Shown here in pieces: positions 22,540-30,524 of a DNA stretch of 64,000 nucleotides. The stretch is taken from contig CP064972.1 in assembly GCA_016699405.1 (NCBI GenBank), forward strand, positions 3,751,501-3,815,500, in the 5' to 3' direction. A model generated the notes under the pieces. The model did no database searches. It was not told the origin of the DNA and worked only from the letters and a program-made list of their open reading frames with translations. Position 1 is the first letter of the stretch. Every line of letters starts with the position of its first letter. This stretch comes from Holophagales bacterium. Its GTDB lineage: Bacteria; Acidobacteriota; Thermoanaerobaculia; Multivoradales; JAGPDF01. The position numbers were made by a program, and so were the translations under genes.

Positions 22540-22611
22540 TATCTCTCCCCCGCCGCCGGAGTGGAAACGTTGCGCCCGGCGAGCGTGACCGGAGCGGCGA
22601 GGAAGGCGGGC

Positions 22612-22617
22612 TAGACT
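22612..22617 (+). promoter_or_regulatory. -10 box (TAGACT) for a leaderless transcript
   Basis: TAGACT ends 6 nt before the ATG at 22624. It shares the 10-mer TAGACTTCGC with the subtilase promoter at 20243. Confidence 0.5.
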
Positions 22618-22623
22618 TCGCCC

Positions 22624-23202
22624 ATGTTCGAATCGATCCTCGCCGTCGGCTCCCAGGGCGACTTCTCGCAGCGCATTGCCGAGTGGCAGACCTTCTACGC
22701 CGCCTTCGCCGGGGTCGCCGCCACGCTTGCCGGACTGCTTTTCGTCAGCCTCTCGCTGAACATGGACCGGCTGCTCGACCGCCGTCACGCCGCGACGCGC
22801 GAGCTCGCCTTCCACGCCTTCACCAACTTCCTCTACCTCGTCCTCTTCGCGCTGATCTTCCTCATTCCGCGACAGAAGCCGCTCGGCGTCGGCATCCCGC
22901 TCCTCGTGCTCGGCGGCATGGCCCTCGCTCAGACCCTCTCGGCCCGCCGCCGCGCCATCGCCGCCGGCGCAAGAGGGGCCACCCACCTGCGTCTCTTCCG
23001 CCTTTCGCTGATCGTCTACAGCACGATCCTCGTCGCCTCGCTGCTCGCCCTGCGCGGCGCCGTGCTCGTCCTCCACCTGCTCGTCGGCCTGATGATCTGG
23101 CTCCTCGCCTGGGCCGGCCGTCTCGCCTGGGACCTCCTGCTCGCCTTCCGCGAAGAGACCGCCGACCCGGACGGATCGAACGACGCCGCCGGCGCGCCCT
23201 GA
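22624..23202 (+). CDS. Integral membrane protein of unknown function
   Basis: A 192-residue protein with about four to five membrane segments: residues 24-46 (FYAAFAGVAATLAGLLFVSL), 66-84, 90-104, 126-142 and 145-165. An N-terminal amphipathic part and an acidic, disordered tail flank them. The pattern QTFYAAFAGVAATLAGLLFVS followed by a conserved arginine-rich loop resembles small uncharacterised bacterial membrane proteins. No catalytic motif is seen. Its likely leaderless promoter makes it a single-gene transcript; the convergent neighbour ends 76 bp downstream. Confidence 0.75.
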   Translation: MFESILAVGSQGDFSQRIAEWQTFYAAFAGVAATLAGLLFVSLSLNMDRLLDRRHAATRELAFHAFTNFLYLVLFALIFLIPRQKPLGVGIPLLVLGGMALAQTLSARRRAIAAGARGATHLRLFRLSLIVYSTILVASLLALRGAVLVLHLLVGLMIWLLAWAGRLAWDLLLAFREETADPDGSNDAAGAP

Positions 23203-23278
23203 GCGACTCGCCAACCGAGCTCGACCGACCCGCAGCGCCGTTCCCCGGCCACCATCACGCCGGGAAGCCTCGACCGGC

Positions 23279-25141
23279 TCAGGGCGACTTGCGACTCCAG
23301 CGCGTCGTGAGGCCGGTCTCGAAGCCGTCGGAAAAGACGACGCCGAGGGCCGAGAGACGGTCGGTGTAGGCGTCGAACTGGTTGCTGCCATCCGGGTTGT
23401 TGCCGGTGGAATTCGAGCTGTCACCCCACGCCGGGTGAACCACGCCGTCGACGAACGCCAATCCCGTGTAGTCGCCGAAGTCCATCGGCGAACCGGACGG
23501 GGAGATCGAAGCTCCGTCGCTCACGGCGATGCTGCGCGAGAACGTCGGCGTCGTCGTGCTCGAGCTGGCGGTGGCGCAGTACATCACGGCCGCGTTGTTG
23601 CTTGCCGAGCCCCGTGCGTCGTGCCAGCAGACGCCGATGTTGCCGGTCGTCGGGTCGGTGGCGATCTTCGGAAGGAACTGGCTCCGCGTCGTCGTGTCGT
23701 CGTCGACGCGGATTGCCGCGCTCCAGGTGGTCGCGTTGTCGTCCGAGTAGCGCAGCATGATGTTGGTGTCGTTGTTCTCGTTCGTCGGCTCTTCGGTGTA
23801 CACGAGATAGAGCCGCCCGAAGTGCGGGCTCGACGGGAAGGCGTCGTAGGCCAGACCCGCTTCGGCATCGACGGACCGGTTCGGCTGCGCCGGAATGAAG
23901 TCGAACCCCCCGACATTCGTCGTCGTCGCCGTGGCGATGGCTCCAAAGCCGCCGACCCCGAGCCCGTCGGCGTCGACGTTCGTTCTCACGTTCGCCGGCC
24001 CTTGGCCGCCGGTCGGCACCTCGCAGACCTGGACGACCACGCCGGTCGGCGAGACGGCGATGTCGCCGAAGCTGCAGCCGGAGGTCGAGGGCGCGGTCTG
24101 CACGGCGCCGAAGGCACCCACCGACCCGAGGCCGGTGACCAACGCGCCACGGGCGACCATCGACCCGCTCGAGTTCCAGACCACCCAGACGTGCGCATCG
24201 GTGCCGACGCTCGACACCACCACCGTCGGCTGGTCGACGCTGCCGGAGAAGCTCGCGATCTGGGTGAAGGTCTGACCGCCGTCGGTCGACAGCAGGGTGA
24301 CGACCGCGTTCACGGCCGAGTTGATGTAGGTGACGAAGAGGTTGCCGAAGCGGTCCCAGGCGAGCGTCGGGTCGCAACAGGCGGTCGCCCCCTGCCCGGC
24401 GTCGCCGTCGGCGATCCGCTTGTCGGTGGGGTCGGGGTAGGTCCACGTCTCCCCGCCGTCGACGCTGCGCGCCGCGAACAGCGCGTCGACGTTGGTGTTG
24501 CAGGCCTGGAAGAGCCGCTGTGGATTCGACGGGTCCTGCGCCATCGCGCATTCGTTGTCGATGCCGGCCAACTGGCTCGCGTTCTGGTCGCTGCTGCCCG
24601 ACTGCTCGACGGCTTCGGTCGCTTCGGAGGTTCCGACGTCGCCGGCGCTCGCGCCCTTCTCCTCCGGCACTGTTCCGCCGTGCAACCAGAGTCCGCGGTG
24701 GGCCTCCCTTCCTTCGCGCTCGGCGGCGACGAGATCGTCGAGGCGACCGTCACCGTGTGCTTTGTAGTGGGCTCCCGCCGCGCGCCGCGCGAGGCCGTTG
24801 CGCAGCAGTGCGAGCCCGACATCCTCGCCGTCGACGAGCAGCATGGCCTCCATCTCGTCGCCGTCGATGCGACGCTCGATGCGTGCTCGGACCTGCTTGC
24901 CGCGGACCTTGCCCTCGACGAACAGCCGAGCCTCGAGAGCGAACGGCGCCTGAGCGACCGGCGCGTCGATTCCCCGCAGCCGCAGGACATACGTTCCCGC
25001 ACCGTGATCGAGCAGCAGGAGGTTGGCCTCCCGAACCTCGAGCACCTTGCCGTAGACACTCTTTGCCTCGGCGGGCGAGGCCGCCAAGGCGGTGCCGACC
25101 AGCAGGCACAGCAACAGGACACGCAGCGAGCGTTGGGCCAT
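23279..25141 (-). CDS. Secreted SNase-like domain fused to Asp-box propeller
   Basis: A 620-residue exported protein. A signal peptide (1-26) is followed by a staphylococcal-nuclease-like OB domain (28-150: VLRLRGIDAP, ALLRNGLARR). The catalytic Glu of the DxPE motif is Val62, and the second catalytic Arg is not found in the DGDEMEAML stretch, so nuclease activity is doubtful. From about 190 to 600 it is a sialidase-type propeller with Asp boxes SVDGGETW, STDGGQTF and SDDNATTW. Sialidase catalytic arginines could not be assigned. The C-terminus FSDGFETGLTTRWSRKSP matches the tail motif of nearby exported proteins. ATG 25141 is preferred: a GGGAG Shine-Dalgarno lies 9 nt upstream. Confidence 0.8.
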   Translation of the reverse strand: MAQRSLRVLLLCLLVGTALAASPAEAKSVYGKVLEVREANLLLLDHGAGTYVLRLRGIDAPVAQAPFALEARLFVEGKVRGKQVRARIERRIDGDEMEAMLLVDGEDVGLALLRNGLARRAAGAHYKAHGDGRLDDLVAAEREGREAHRGLWLHGGTVPEEKGASAGDVGTSEATEAVEQSGSSDQNASQLAGIDNECAMAQDPSNPQRLFQACNTNVDALFAARSVDGGETWTYPDPTDKRIADGDAGQGATACCDPTLAWDRFGNLFVTYINSAVNAVVTLLSTDGGQTFTQIASFSGSVDQPTVVVSSVGTDAHVWVVWNSSGSMVARGALVTGLGSVGAFGAVQTAPSTSGCSFGDIAVSPTGVVVQVCEVPTGGQGPANVRTNVDADGLGVGGFGAIATATTTNVGGFDFIPAQPNRSVDAEAGLAYDAFPSSPHFGRLYLVYTEEPTNENNDTNIMLRYSDDNATTWSAAIRVDDDTTTRSQFLPKIATDPTTGNIGVCWHDARGSASNNAAVMYCATASSSTTTPTFSRSIAVSDGASISPSGSPMDFGDYTGLAFVDGVVHPAWGDSSNSTGNNPDGSNQFDAYTDRLSALGVVFSDGFETGLTTRWSRKSP

Positions 25142-25249
25142 CGCGGAAGCTCCCTGAGAATGCGGGCGAGGCCGCACGAGCCACGACCGGGTTGAAGGTC
25201 GGACGCTACCGAAAATCCGGGGAAATACCCAAACGCCCGGCCTCCGGAC

Positions 25250-26575
25250 CTACGGCGCCCCCCAGGTCGAGAGGTCGCCGGTCTCGAGGTCGTCGGCCAG
25301 GAGGAGGCCGGCGTCGTCGAGGAGGACGGCGGCCTGGTGGGCGCCGAGGGTGAGCGCCGTGACGGTCGAGAAGCTCAGCGACCCGGGTGCCAGGCCGTTG
25401 GCCGGCACGGCGCCGCCGCCGATCGGGAGAACGCGGTCGACGCTGCCACCGAGGTCGAAAGTGCGGCTCGTCGTGCCGGGGTTCACGTAGACGCGGCCGT
25501 GCAGGTAGCGCCGGGTGTAGACGCTGCGCGTCGTGTCGTAGAGGCCGGCGATCGTCGCCGGCAGCGGGTCGACGGCACGGCCGAGGAAGATCGCGTATTC
25601 CGGGAACCACTCCGGATCGAGCCCGGTGTCGAGGTTGACGTAGAAGCGGCTCCCCTTGACCAGCAGGTACGAGCCGAGGACGAACATCCGCTCGCCGACA
25701 TCGGCCTCGTTCGGATAGGTCTGGGCGATCAGGATCTTCCCGGCCGACGAGAGCGGCAGGATGCGGTTCATCTGCAAGACCCAGTCGCTGGTGTCGAAGT
25801 AGCTCCCGCCGCCCCACTCGGCGAACCCCTCGATCATCGCCCCGTCGACGTTGCTCCAGTCCGACGGGTCGCGCGAGGTGATCATCGCGCCGAGGTTCGG
25901 CAGCCACTTCCAGCCGCCGGAGGCGAGCGTCGTCTTCATGTAGTCGGTGAAGGCGTGCTCGCGCGCCGCCCAGGCGGACTCGAAGGTCGGGTCGACGTCG
26001 GGCAGGCAGGGGCTCCAGTCGCAACCGCCGAAGTAGTTCGGCACGCTGTAGCTGTCGGCGAAGACGGCGTCGTCCTCGTTGTCGAGGAGTTGCTGGACCA
26101 CCTGCGCACTCCACCAGGCGCGCCAGGTCGTCGAGTCGAGGTCGGCGAGGTAGTGCCCGTTCGAACAGGAGAAGACGCGCTGCCCCCCCTGGTGGAAGAA
26201 CCAGGACTCGACGACGCTCGCATCGCCCGGCCACTCCTGCACCCAACTGTCGCCGTGCACGATCTGCAGCATCGCTCCGGTCGGCGCGCAGCCCGCAGGG
26301 TAGGAGTGACCGAGCGCCTGCCCGAGGCGGTAGTGCAACACCAGGAAGCCGGGGTTGTAGGTGCGAAAGTGCCGGGCCTCGGCGCGCCGCACCTTCTGCG
26401 TGCCGACGTAGTGCGTCGCGGCGAAGCTGACCTGGGCCTCGGTCATCGACGAGGGGGTGAGCTGGTCGTTGAGTACGCGGATGCGCGACACCGTGGACGG
26501 AAACGAGCGCTGCGCGCGCGTCGTCGTCGCCGCGGCGAGAAGAAGCAAAAGGCCGACTCCGAGACTCTTCTTCAT
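25250..26575 (-). CDS. Secreted putative glycoside hydrolase (GHL15-like)
   Basis: A 441-residue protein with an N-terminal signal peptide (MKKSLGVGLLLLLAAATTTRA, 21 residues, not counting the rest) and a TIM-barrel-like domain. Recognisable stretches are FRTYNPGFLVLHYRLG, DAVFADSYSVPNYFGG and VDGAMIEGFAEWG. The carboxylates there are candidate active-site residues by analogy with uncharacterised GHL families; the activity is not established. A beta-rich C-terminal part follows and the protein ends in LLLADDLETGDLSTWGAP, the shared tail motif. The start is supported by a promoter with TTGCGA and TACGCT spaced 17 nt, placing +1 at the ATG. Confidence 0.65.
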   Translation of the reverse strand: MKKSLGVGLLLLLAAATTTRAQRSFPSTVSRIRVLNDQLTPSSMTEAQVSFAATHYVGTQKVRRAEARHFRTYNPGFLVLHYRLGQALGHSYPAGCAPTGAMLQIVHGDSWVQEWPGDASVVESWFFHQGGQRVFSCSNGHYLADLDSTTWRAWWSAQVVQQLLDNEDDAVFADSYSVPNYFGGCDWSPCLPDVDPTFESAWAAREHAFTDYMKTTLASGGWKWLPNLGAMITSRDPSDWSNVDGAMIEGFAEWGGGSYFDTSDWVLQMNRILPLSSAGKILIAQTYPNEADVGERMFVLGSYLLVKGSRFYVNLDTGLDPEWFPEYAIFLGRAVDPLPATIAGLYDTTRSVYTRRYLHGRVYVNPGTTSRTFDLGGSVDRVLPIGGGAVPANGLAPGSLSFSTVTALTLGAHQAAVLLDDAGLLLADDLETGDLSTWGAP

Positions 26576-26581
26576 GCGCCG

Positions 26582-26610
26582 AGCGTAGGCTCGAAGCGTC
26601 CGCCTCGCAA
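26582..26610 (-). promoter_or_regulatory. Promoter (TTGCGA-17-TACGCT) for a leaderless transcript
   Basis: On the minus strand the -35 TTGCGA (26610-26605) and -10 TACGCT (26587-26582) are 17 nt apart. The -10 box ends 6 nt before the ATG at 26575. It is the only leaderless candidate here with a clear -35 box. Confidence 0.55.
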
Positions 26611-26744
26611 GCGGCCCACTCACAAGAGGGCCGGCGAGGACCCTTCTTTCTTCCGAAACGCCGTGCTAGCTTCTCGTCGCGATCCCGCGTTGCACCGTTC
26701 ACGTCGCGACAGCCGTCCCGGCCGTCGCCTCCCGAGGAGGTTCC

Positions 26745-27302
26745 ATGGTCTCGCTCGCGTCGCTCTGGCTCCCCATCCTGCTTTCGGCAATCGGCGTCTT
26801 CGTCGTCAGCTCGATCCTCCACATGGTGCTGCCGCTCCACCGCGGCGACTACCACAAGCTGCCGAACGAAGCCGAAACGCTCGAGGTGCTCGGCCGCAAT
26901 ACGCTGGCCCCGGGCATCTACCAGCTACCGTTCTGCACCATGGAGGGGATGAAGTCGCCGGATACGGTCGCCAAGTTCGAGAAGGGCCCCGTCGGCACGC
27001 TGACCATCGTGCCGAGCGGTCGGCCGGCGATGGGCAAGTACCTCGGCACCTGGCTCGTCTACTGCCTCGTCGTCGGCTTCTTCACCGCCTACCTCGCGGC
27101 GCACACGGTGGCCGCCGGGGCGCACTATCTCGCCGTCTTCCGCGTCGTCGGCGCCTGCGCCTTCATGGCCTACGGTCTCGGCCAGGTCGTCGATTCGATC
27201 TGGCGCGGTCAGCCGTGGGGGGTGACGTTCAAGCACGTCGCCGACGGCCTGATCTACTCGCTCGTCACCGCCGGCTTCTTCGGCTGGCTGTGGCCGCGCT
27301 GA
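26745..27302 (+). CDS. Conserved integral membrane protein of unknown function
   Basis: A 185-residue membrane protein. Segments: residues 5-28 (ASLWLPILLSAIGVFVVSSI), about 100-120 (LGTWLVYCLVVGFFTAYLAA), 128-147, and 163-183 after a W-R-G-Q-P-W loop. Between the first two lies a polar region with HMVLPLHRGDYHKLPNE, which looks like a ligand or metal site (His, Asp, Glu). The Shine-Dalgarno GAGGAGG lies 6 nt before the ATG. Its 3' end overlaps the convergent methyltransferase by 38 bp. Confidence 0.75.
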   Translation: MVSLASLWLPILLSAIGVFVVSSILHMVLPLHRGDYHKLPNEAETLEVLGRNTLAPGIYQLPFCTMEGMKSPDTVAKFEKGPVGTLTIVPSGRPAMGKYLGTWLVYCLVVGFFTAYLAAHTVAAGAHYLAVFRVVGACAFMAYGLGQVVDSIWRGQPWGVTFKHVADGLIYSLVTAGFFGWLWPR

Positions 27303-27948
27303 CCGGCGCCTTCGTTCCCTCCGCCGGCCGCGCGACGCCGCGGTAGTTGAACGCCGCCGGTCGCAGCGCGCTCAGGTAGGCCGTTTCGAGCTCGTCGAGG
27401 GCGAAGCCCGCGGCCGCGACGAGCGCTGCGATCGGCCGGCCGAGGTGGCAGCCACCCGCCGCGCGGGTCCAGAGCGGATCGAGGCGCTGCTGCCAGCGCC
27501 GCACCGTCGCGTCCGGCGCCTCGCCGTGCTCGCAGAAGAGCAACCGTCCGCCGGGCCGGAGCACGCGCTTCACCTCGGCGAGCGCGCGGCTCGCCTCCGG
27601 CACGGTGCAGAGGGTGTAGGTCGACACGACGCTGTCGACGCTCGCGTCGGCGAGCGGAATCTCCTCCGCCGAGGCCACGACCGTCTCGACCGTCACGGCG
27701 GCCCGAGCGATCGCCGGCTGCGCCAGATCCCACATCGCCTCCGACGGCTCGAGGCCGATCAGCCGCGTCACCGCCTCGGGCCGGTAGAAGGCGAGGTTGT
27801 GCCCCGACCCGAAGCCGATCTCCAGCACCTCGCCCGTCGCTCGCGGCACGACGAGGCGCCGTTGCTCGGCCGCACGCGTCGATCCACAGACGACGTGGAC
27901 GAGGTGCGGCAGCAGGTGACGCTCGTAGAGCGAGCGCGCAGAGGCCAT
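27265..27948 (-). CDS. Class I SAM-dependent methyltransferase
   Basis: A 227-residue Rossmann-fold methyltransferase. Motif I VLEIGFGSGHNLAFY (about 41-55) binds SAM, then LIGLEPSEAM with the acidic residue, the AEEIPLADASVDSVVST motif II region and RVLRPGGRLLFCEHGE. It resembles the UbiE/Methyltransf_11 group that often acts on lipids or quinones, but the substrate cannot be told. ATG 27948 is preferred to an upstream in-frame ATG at 28053 because a TACGCT box lies 7 nt before it and the N-terminus then fits the family. Confidence 0.88.
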   Translation of the reverse strand: MASARSLYERHLLPHLVHVVCGSTRAAEQRRLVVPRATGEVLEIGFGSGHNLAFYRPEAVTRLIGLEPSEAMWDLAQPAIARAAVTVETVVASAEEIPLADASVDSVVSTYTLCTVPEASRALAEVKRVLRPGGRLLFCEHGEAPDATVRRWQQRLDPLWTRAAGGCHLGRPIAALVAAAGFALDELETAYLSALRPAAFNYRGVARPAEGTKAPVSAATASRRSRR

Positions 27949-27955
27949 CGCCGGG

Positions 27956-27961
27956 AGCGTA
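27956..27961 (-). promoter_or_regulatory. -10 box (TACGCT) for a leaderless methyltransferase transcript
   Basis: TACGCT ends 7 nt before the ATG at 27948 on the minus strand, the same box and nearly the same spacing as for the gene at 25250-26575. No Shine-Dalgarno is visible. Confidence 0.45.
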
Positions 27962-28174
27962 CCAGGGGTGCACGAGAGCAAAGACGGAAGCAAACCGCCA
28001 CTCCGACTCGCCCGATCCGCAGAGCGCGCGGCGCTCGACCTGATCCAGGTCATGGCGCCGCCGGGCCCGCAGGGCTATCGTCGTTGCCGGCTCGAACCTG
28101 GCGAGCGTGCAGCTCGCCGGCGGACGCGCCAGACATCCGACGCTCGCGGCTGCGCCTGACGCGGAGACCCCACG

Positions 28175-28516
28175 ATGTCCCAGACTCCTCCACACCTTGC
28201 TCCCGCCGAGGCCCTCCGGCTCGCCTCGCTCGTCACCCCGACGCCGCAGGGCATCGCCAGCCGGGTCCTCGCCAAGACCGGAGGCGGCAACCTGACGCTC
28301 TTCGCGTTCGACGCCGGCCAGGGACTCTCGGAGCACACCGCGCCGTTCGACGCCCTGGTGCTCGTGCTCGACGGCGCCCTCGAACTCACCATCGGCGGCA
28401 CCGCCGTCCGCGCCACTCCCGGGACGGTCGTGCGCATGCCGGCCGGCGTACCGCACGCCCTCGACGCCACCGAGCCGACCCGCATGCTCCTCGTCATGCT
28501 GCGCGAAGCCGCCTGA
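28175..28516 (+). CDS. Small cupin domain protein
   Basis: A 113-residue single-domain cupin. The double-stranded beta-helix is marked by EHTAPFDALVLVLDGALELTIGG and the second motif PAGVPHALDATEPTRMLLV. The first motif has EHTAPFD rather than the full G(X)5HXH, so the metal site may be incomplete; one His is kept in each motif. It may bind a small molecule or act as a regulator. The preceding 226 bp (27949-28174) shows no other gene. Confidence 0.85.
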   Translation: MSQTPPHLAPAEALRLASLVTPTPQGIASRVLAKTGGGNLTLFAFDAGQGLSEHTAPFDALVLVLDGALELTIGGTAVRATPGTVVRMPAGVPHALDATEPTRMLLVMLREAA

Positions 28517-28745
28517 GCCGCCGGAGCGGCCCCTCGACCTTCGCCCACCGTTCCCTTCCCTCCGCGGCACCGAGCCACGGGATCCTGCGCGTCGCCGCGT
28601 CGACCACCCCAGGTCGGCAGCGGGTGTGAGACGATCGCCGCGCTGTCCATCGAGGTGACGGGCCGGCCGCTCGCGAGAGGTCGTGCGTCGCGGGCGTCCG
28701 CTCCGCCGGGGCGAGCCGCGCGAAGCGCGAGCGGAGGACCGCGAG

Positions 28746-30524
28746 GTGAAACGAGCGGGGGTCTTCATCGGCGTCGGCAGGGCGAAGGGGTTGCCACCGC
28801 TCGCCGACGCGATCGAAGCGGCCGAGCGCCTCGCCGCCTGGGCGGTGCGGAGCCAGAAGATCGACGCCGCGGCGATCGCCACGCTCACCGATCGACACGA
28901 GCCGGTCACCTTCGCCCGCGTCTTCTCCGCCGTCGAGTCGCTCCTCGCCGGCGACCCCGAACAGCTCTTCGTCTACTTTTCCGGGCACGGCCTCTACGTC
29001 CACGGCAGCGAGGTCTGGCTCCTCTCGGCGGCGGCGCGCAACCCGAACGAGGCGGTCCATCTCGCCGGCAGCGTCGAGAAGGCGCGCTACGGCGCGGTGC
29101 GCCACGTCGTCTTCTTCTCCGACGCCTGCCGCACCGCCGCGACGAGCGTGGCCCATCAGGGGCTGCGCCCCGGCGAGCTCTTCGCCGCGCCCGCCGGCGG
29201 CGTGCCGAGCCGCGCCGTCGACCAGTTCTTCGCCACGCTGCTCGGCGAGCCGGCGCTCGAAGTACGAGCACCCGGGGAGCCCCACGCCCCGTACCGCGCC
29301 GTCTACTCCGCCGTCCTTCTCGAGGCGCTCGAAGGGCGCTTTCGCGACGCCGTCGAGGAGATCGTCCCGGGCGAAGGCGAGCCGTATCACGCGGTCTTCC
29401 CCTGGCCGCTCGCCGACACGCTCGCCGCGCGGGTTCCGGCGCGACTCACCGAGGCCGGGCTGCCGCTGACGCTCGAGCAGACCCCCGACGCGATCATCAC
29501 CTCGCGCCGGCGCTGGATCTCGCGACTCGCCACGCTTCCGCGCGCCGCCGCGGCGCGCCGGGCACGCAAGGGCACCGCGGCCTCCGCTGAACCTCCGAGC
29601 GCCCCGGCGGTCGCGCGTGCCTTCTTCGCCGACGCCTTGAGCGGAGAGTCGAGTGGAGCGTCGGGCCAGCCCGCACCGCAGCCCGCACCCCAGCCGGCCC
29701 GCCGCCGTCGACCGCCGCGGCCGGAGGTCGACGCGGCGGCGCGGCTGGCGCGGGCGCTCCGCGCCGAAGCCCTCGCCCTCGCCGCGGACGAGCGCGCCTG
29801 GCCACTCGCGGCGAGCGCCGGCGTGCGGGTGCACGGCGCGCGTCTCGCCGGCGCCCGGCTCGCCGACGGCCTCGCCCTGCGCCGTCGCCCGGGCGGGAGC
29901 TTCGCGCCGCTCCCGCCGTCGCTCGCCGCCCCGACCCTGGCGCTCGTGCGCGTCGACACCGGGCACGGCGCCCTCGTGCCGGTCTTCCCCGGCCGCACCA
30001 CCGAGCTCGTCTTCGACGGGTGCGTGCTCGCCTCGTTCGCCGTCAGCGCTCCCGCCCGTCGAGCCGCATCGACCCCGCTCGACACGCAGCGCGACCTGCG
30101 CGCCGCCGCGTCCGTGCTGGCTCGCCGCGGGCTCCTGCGACTCGACGACGCGACCTCCACCGCGCTCGCCTCCCGTCTCGCCGCGGCCGATCCGCTCGAC
30201 CCGGCGCTCGCGCTGCTCGCCGCCTACGCCTGGCACGAGCGCGGCGAGGAGGAACGCGTCGCCGCGATCGCGGTGCGCCTGCGCGCGCTCGGCGGCGCGA
30301 GCCTCGTCGATCTCGCGCTGCTCGACGGCGGGCCCCTCGCCGACCCGTTCCCCGGCGTGCCGCTGGCGAGCGCCGGCTGGGCGCTTCTTGGCGCTCGCGG
30401 CCGGGAGCTGCCGACCGTGCTCGCGGCGCTCACCCGACACCGCTTGCCGTCGCCGTGGACGGTCGTCGACCGGCGCGGCGCCGCGCTCGTCGATCGCGCC
30501 TTTCGCGCCAGGAGACCCCGATGA
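28746..30524 (+). CDS. Caspase-like (C14) peptidase with uncharacterised C-terminal region
   Basis: A 592-residue cytosolic protein. The N-terminal caspase/metacaspase fold (about 1-245) has the catalytic dyad His81 in YFSGHG and Cys128 in FFSDACR, with a start (KRAGVFIGVG) typical of prokaryotic C14 domains. A linker rich in Pro, Arg and Ala (about 285-330, with PAPQPAPQPARRRRPP) leads to a C-terminal region of about 260 residues that is not recognised and may sense or bind a partner. GTG 28746 is chosen because GGAGG lies 8 nt upstream; an in-frame start at 28683 is less likely. The stop overlaps the next ATG (ATGA), coupling it to a serine hydrolase. Confidence 0.8.
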   Translation: MKRAGVFIGVGRAKGLPPLADAIEAAERLAAWAVRSQKIDAAAIATLTDRHEPVTFARVFSAVESLLAGDPEQLFVYFSGHGLYVHGSEVWLLSAAARNPNEAVHLAGSVEKARYGAVRHVVFFSDACRTAATSVAHQGLRPGELFAAPAGGVPSRAVDQFFATLLGEPALEVRAPGEPHAPYRAVYSAVLLEALEGRFRDAVEEIVPGEGEPYHAVFPWPLADTLAARVPARLTEAGLPLTLEQTPDAIITSRRRWISRLATLPRAAAARRARKGTAASAEPPSAPAVARAFFADALSGESSGASGQPAPQPAPQPARRRRPPRPEVDAAARLARALRAEALALAADERAWPLAASAGVRVHGARLAGARLADGLALRRRPGGSFAPLPPSLAAPTLALVRVDTGHGALVPVFPGRTTELVFDGCVLASFAVSAPARRAASTPLDTQRDLRAAASVLARRGLLRLDDATSTALASRLAAADPLDPALALLAAYAWHERGEEERVAAIAVRLRALGGASLVDLALLDGGPLADPFPGVPLASAGWALLGARGRELPTVLAALTRHRLPSPWTVVDRRGAALVDRAFRARRPR

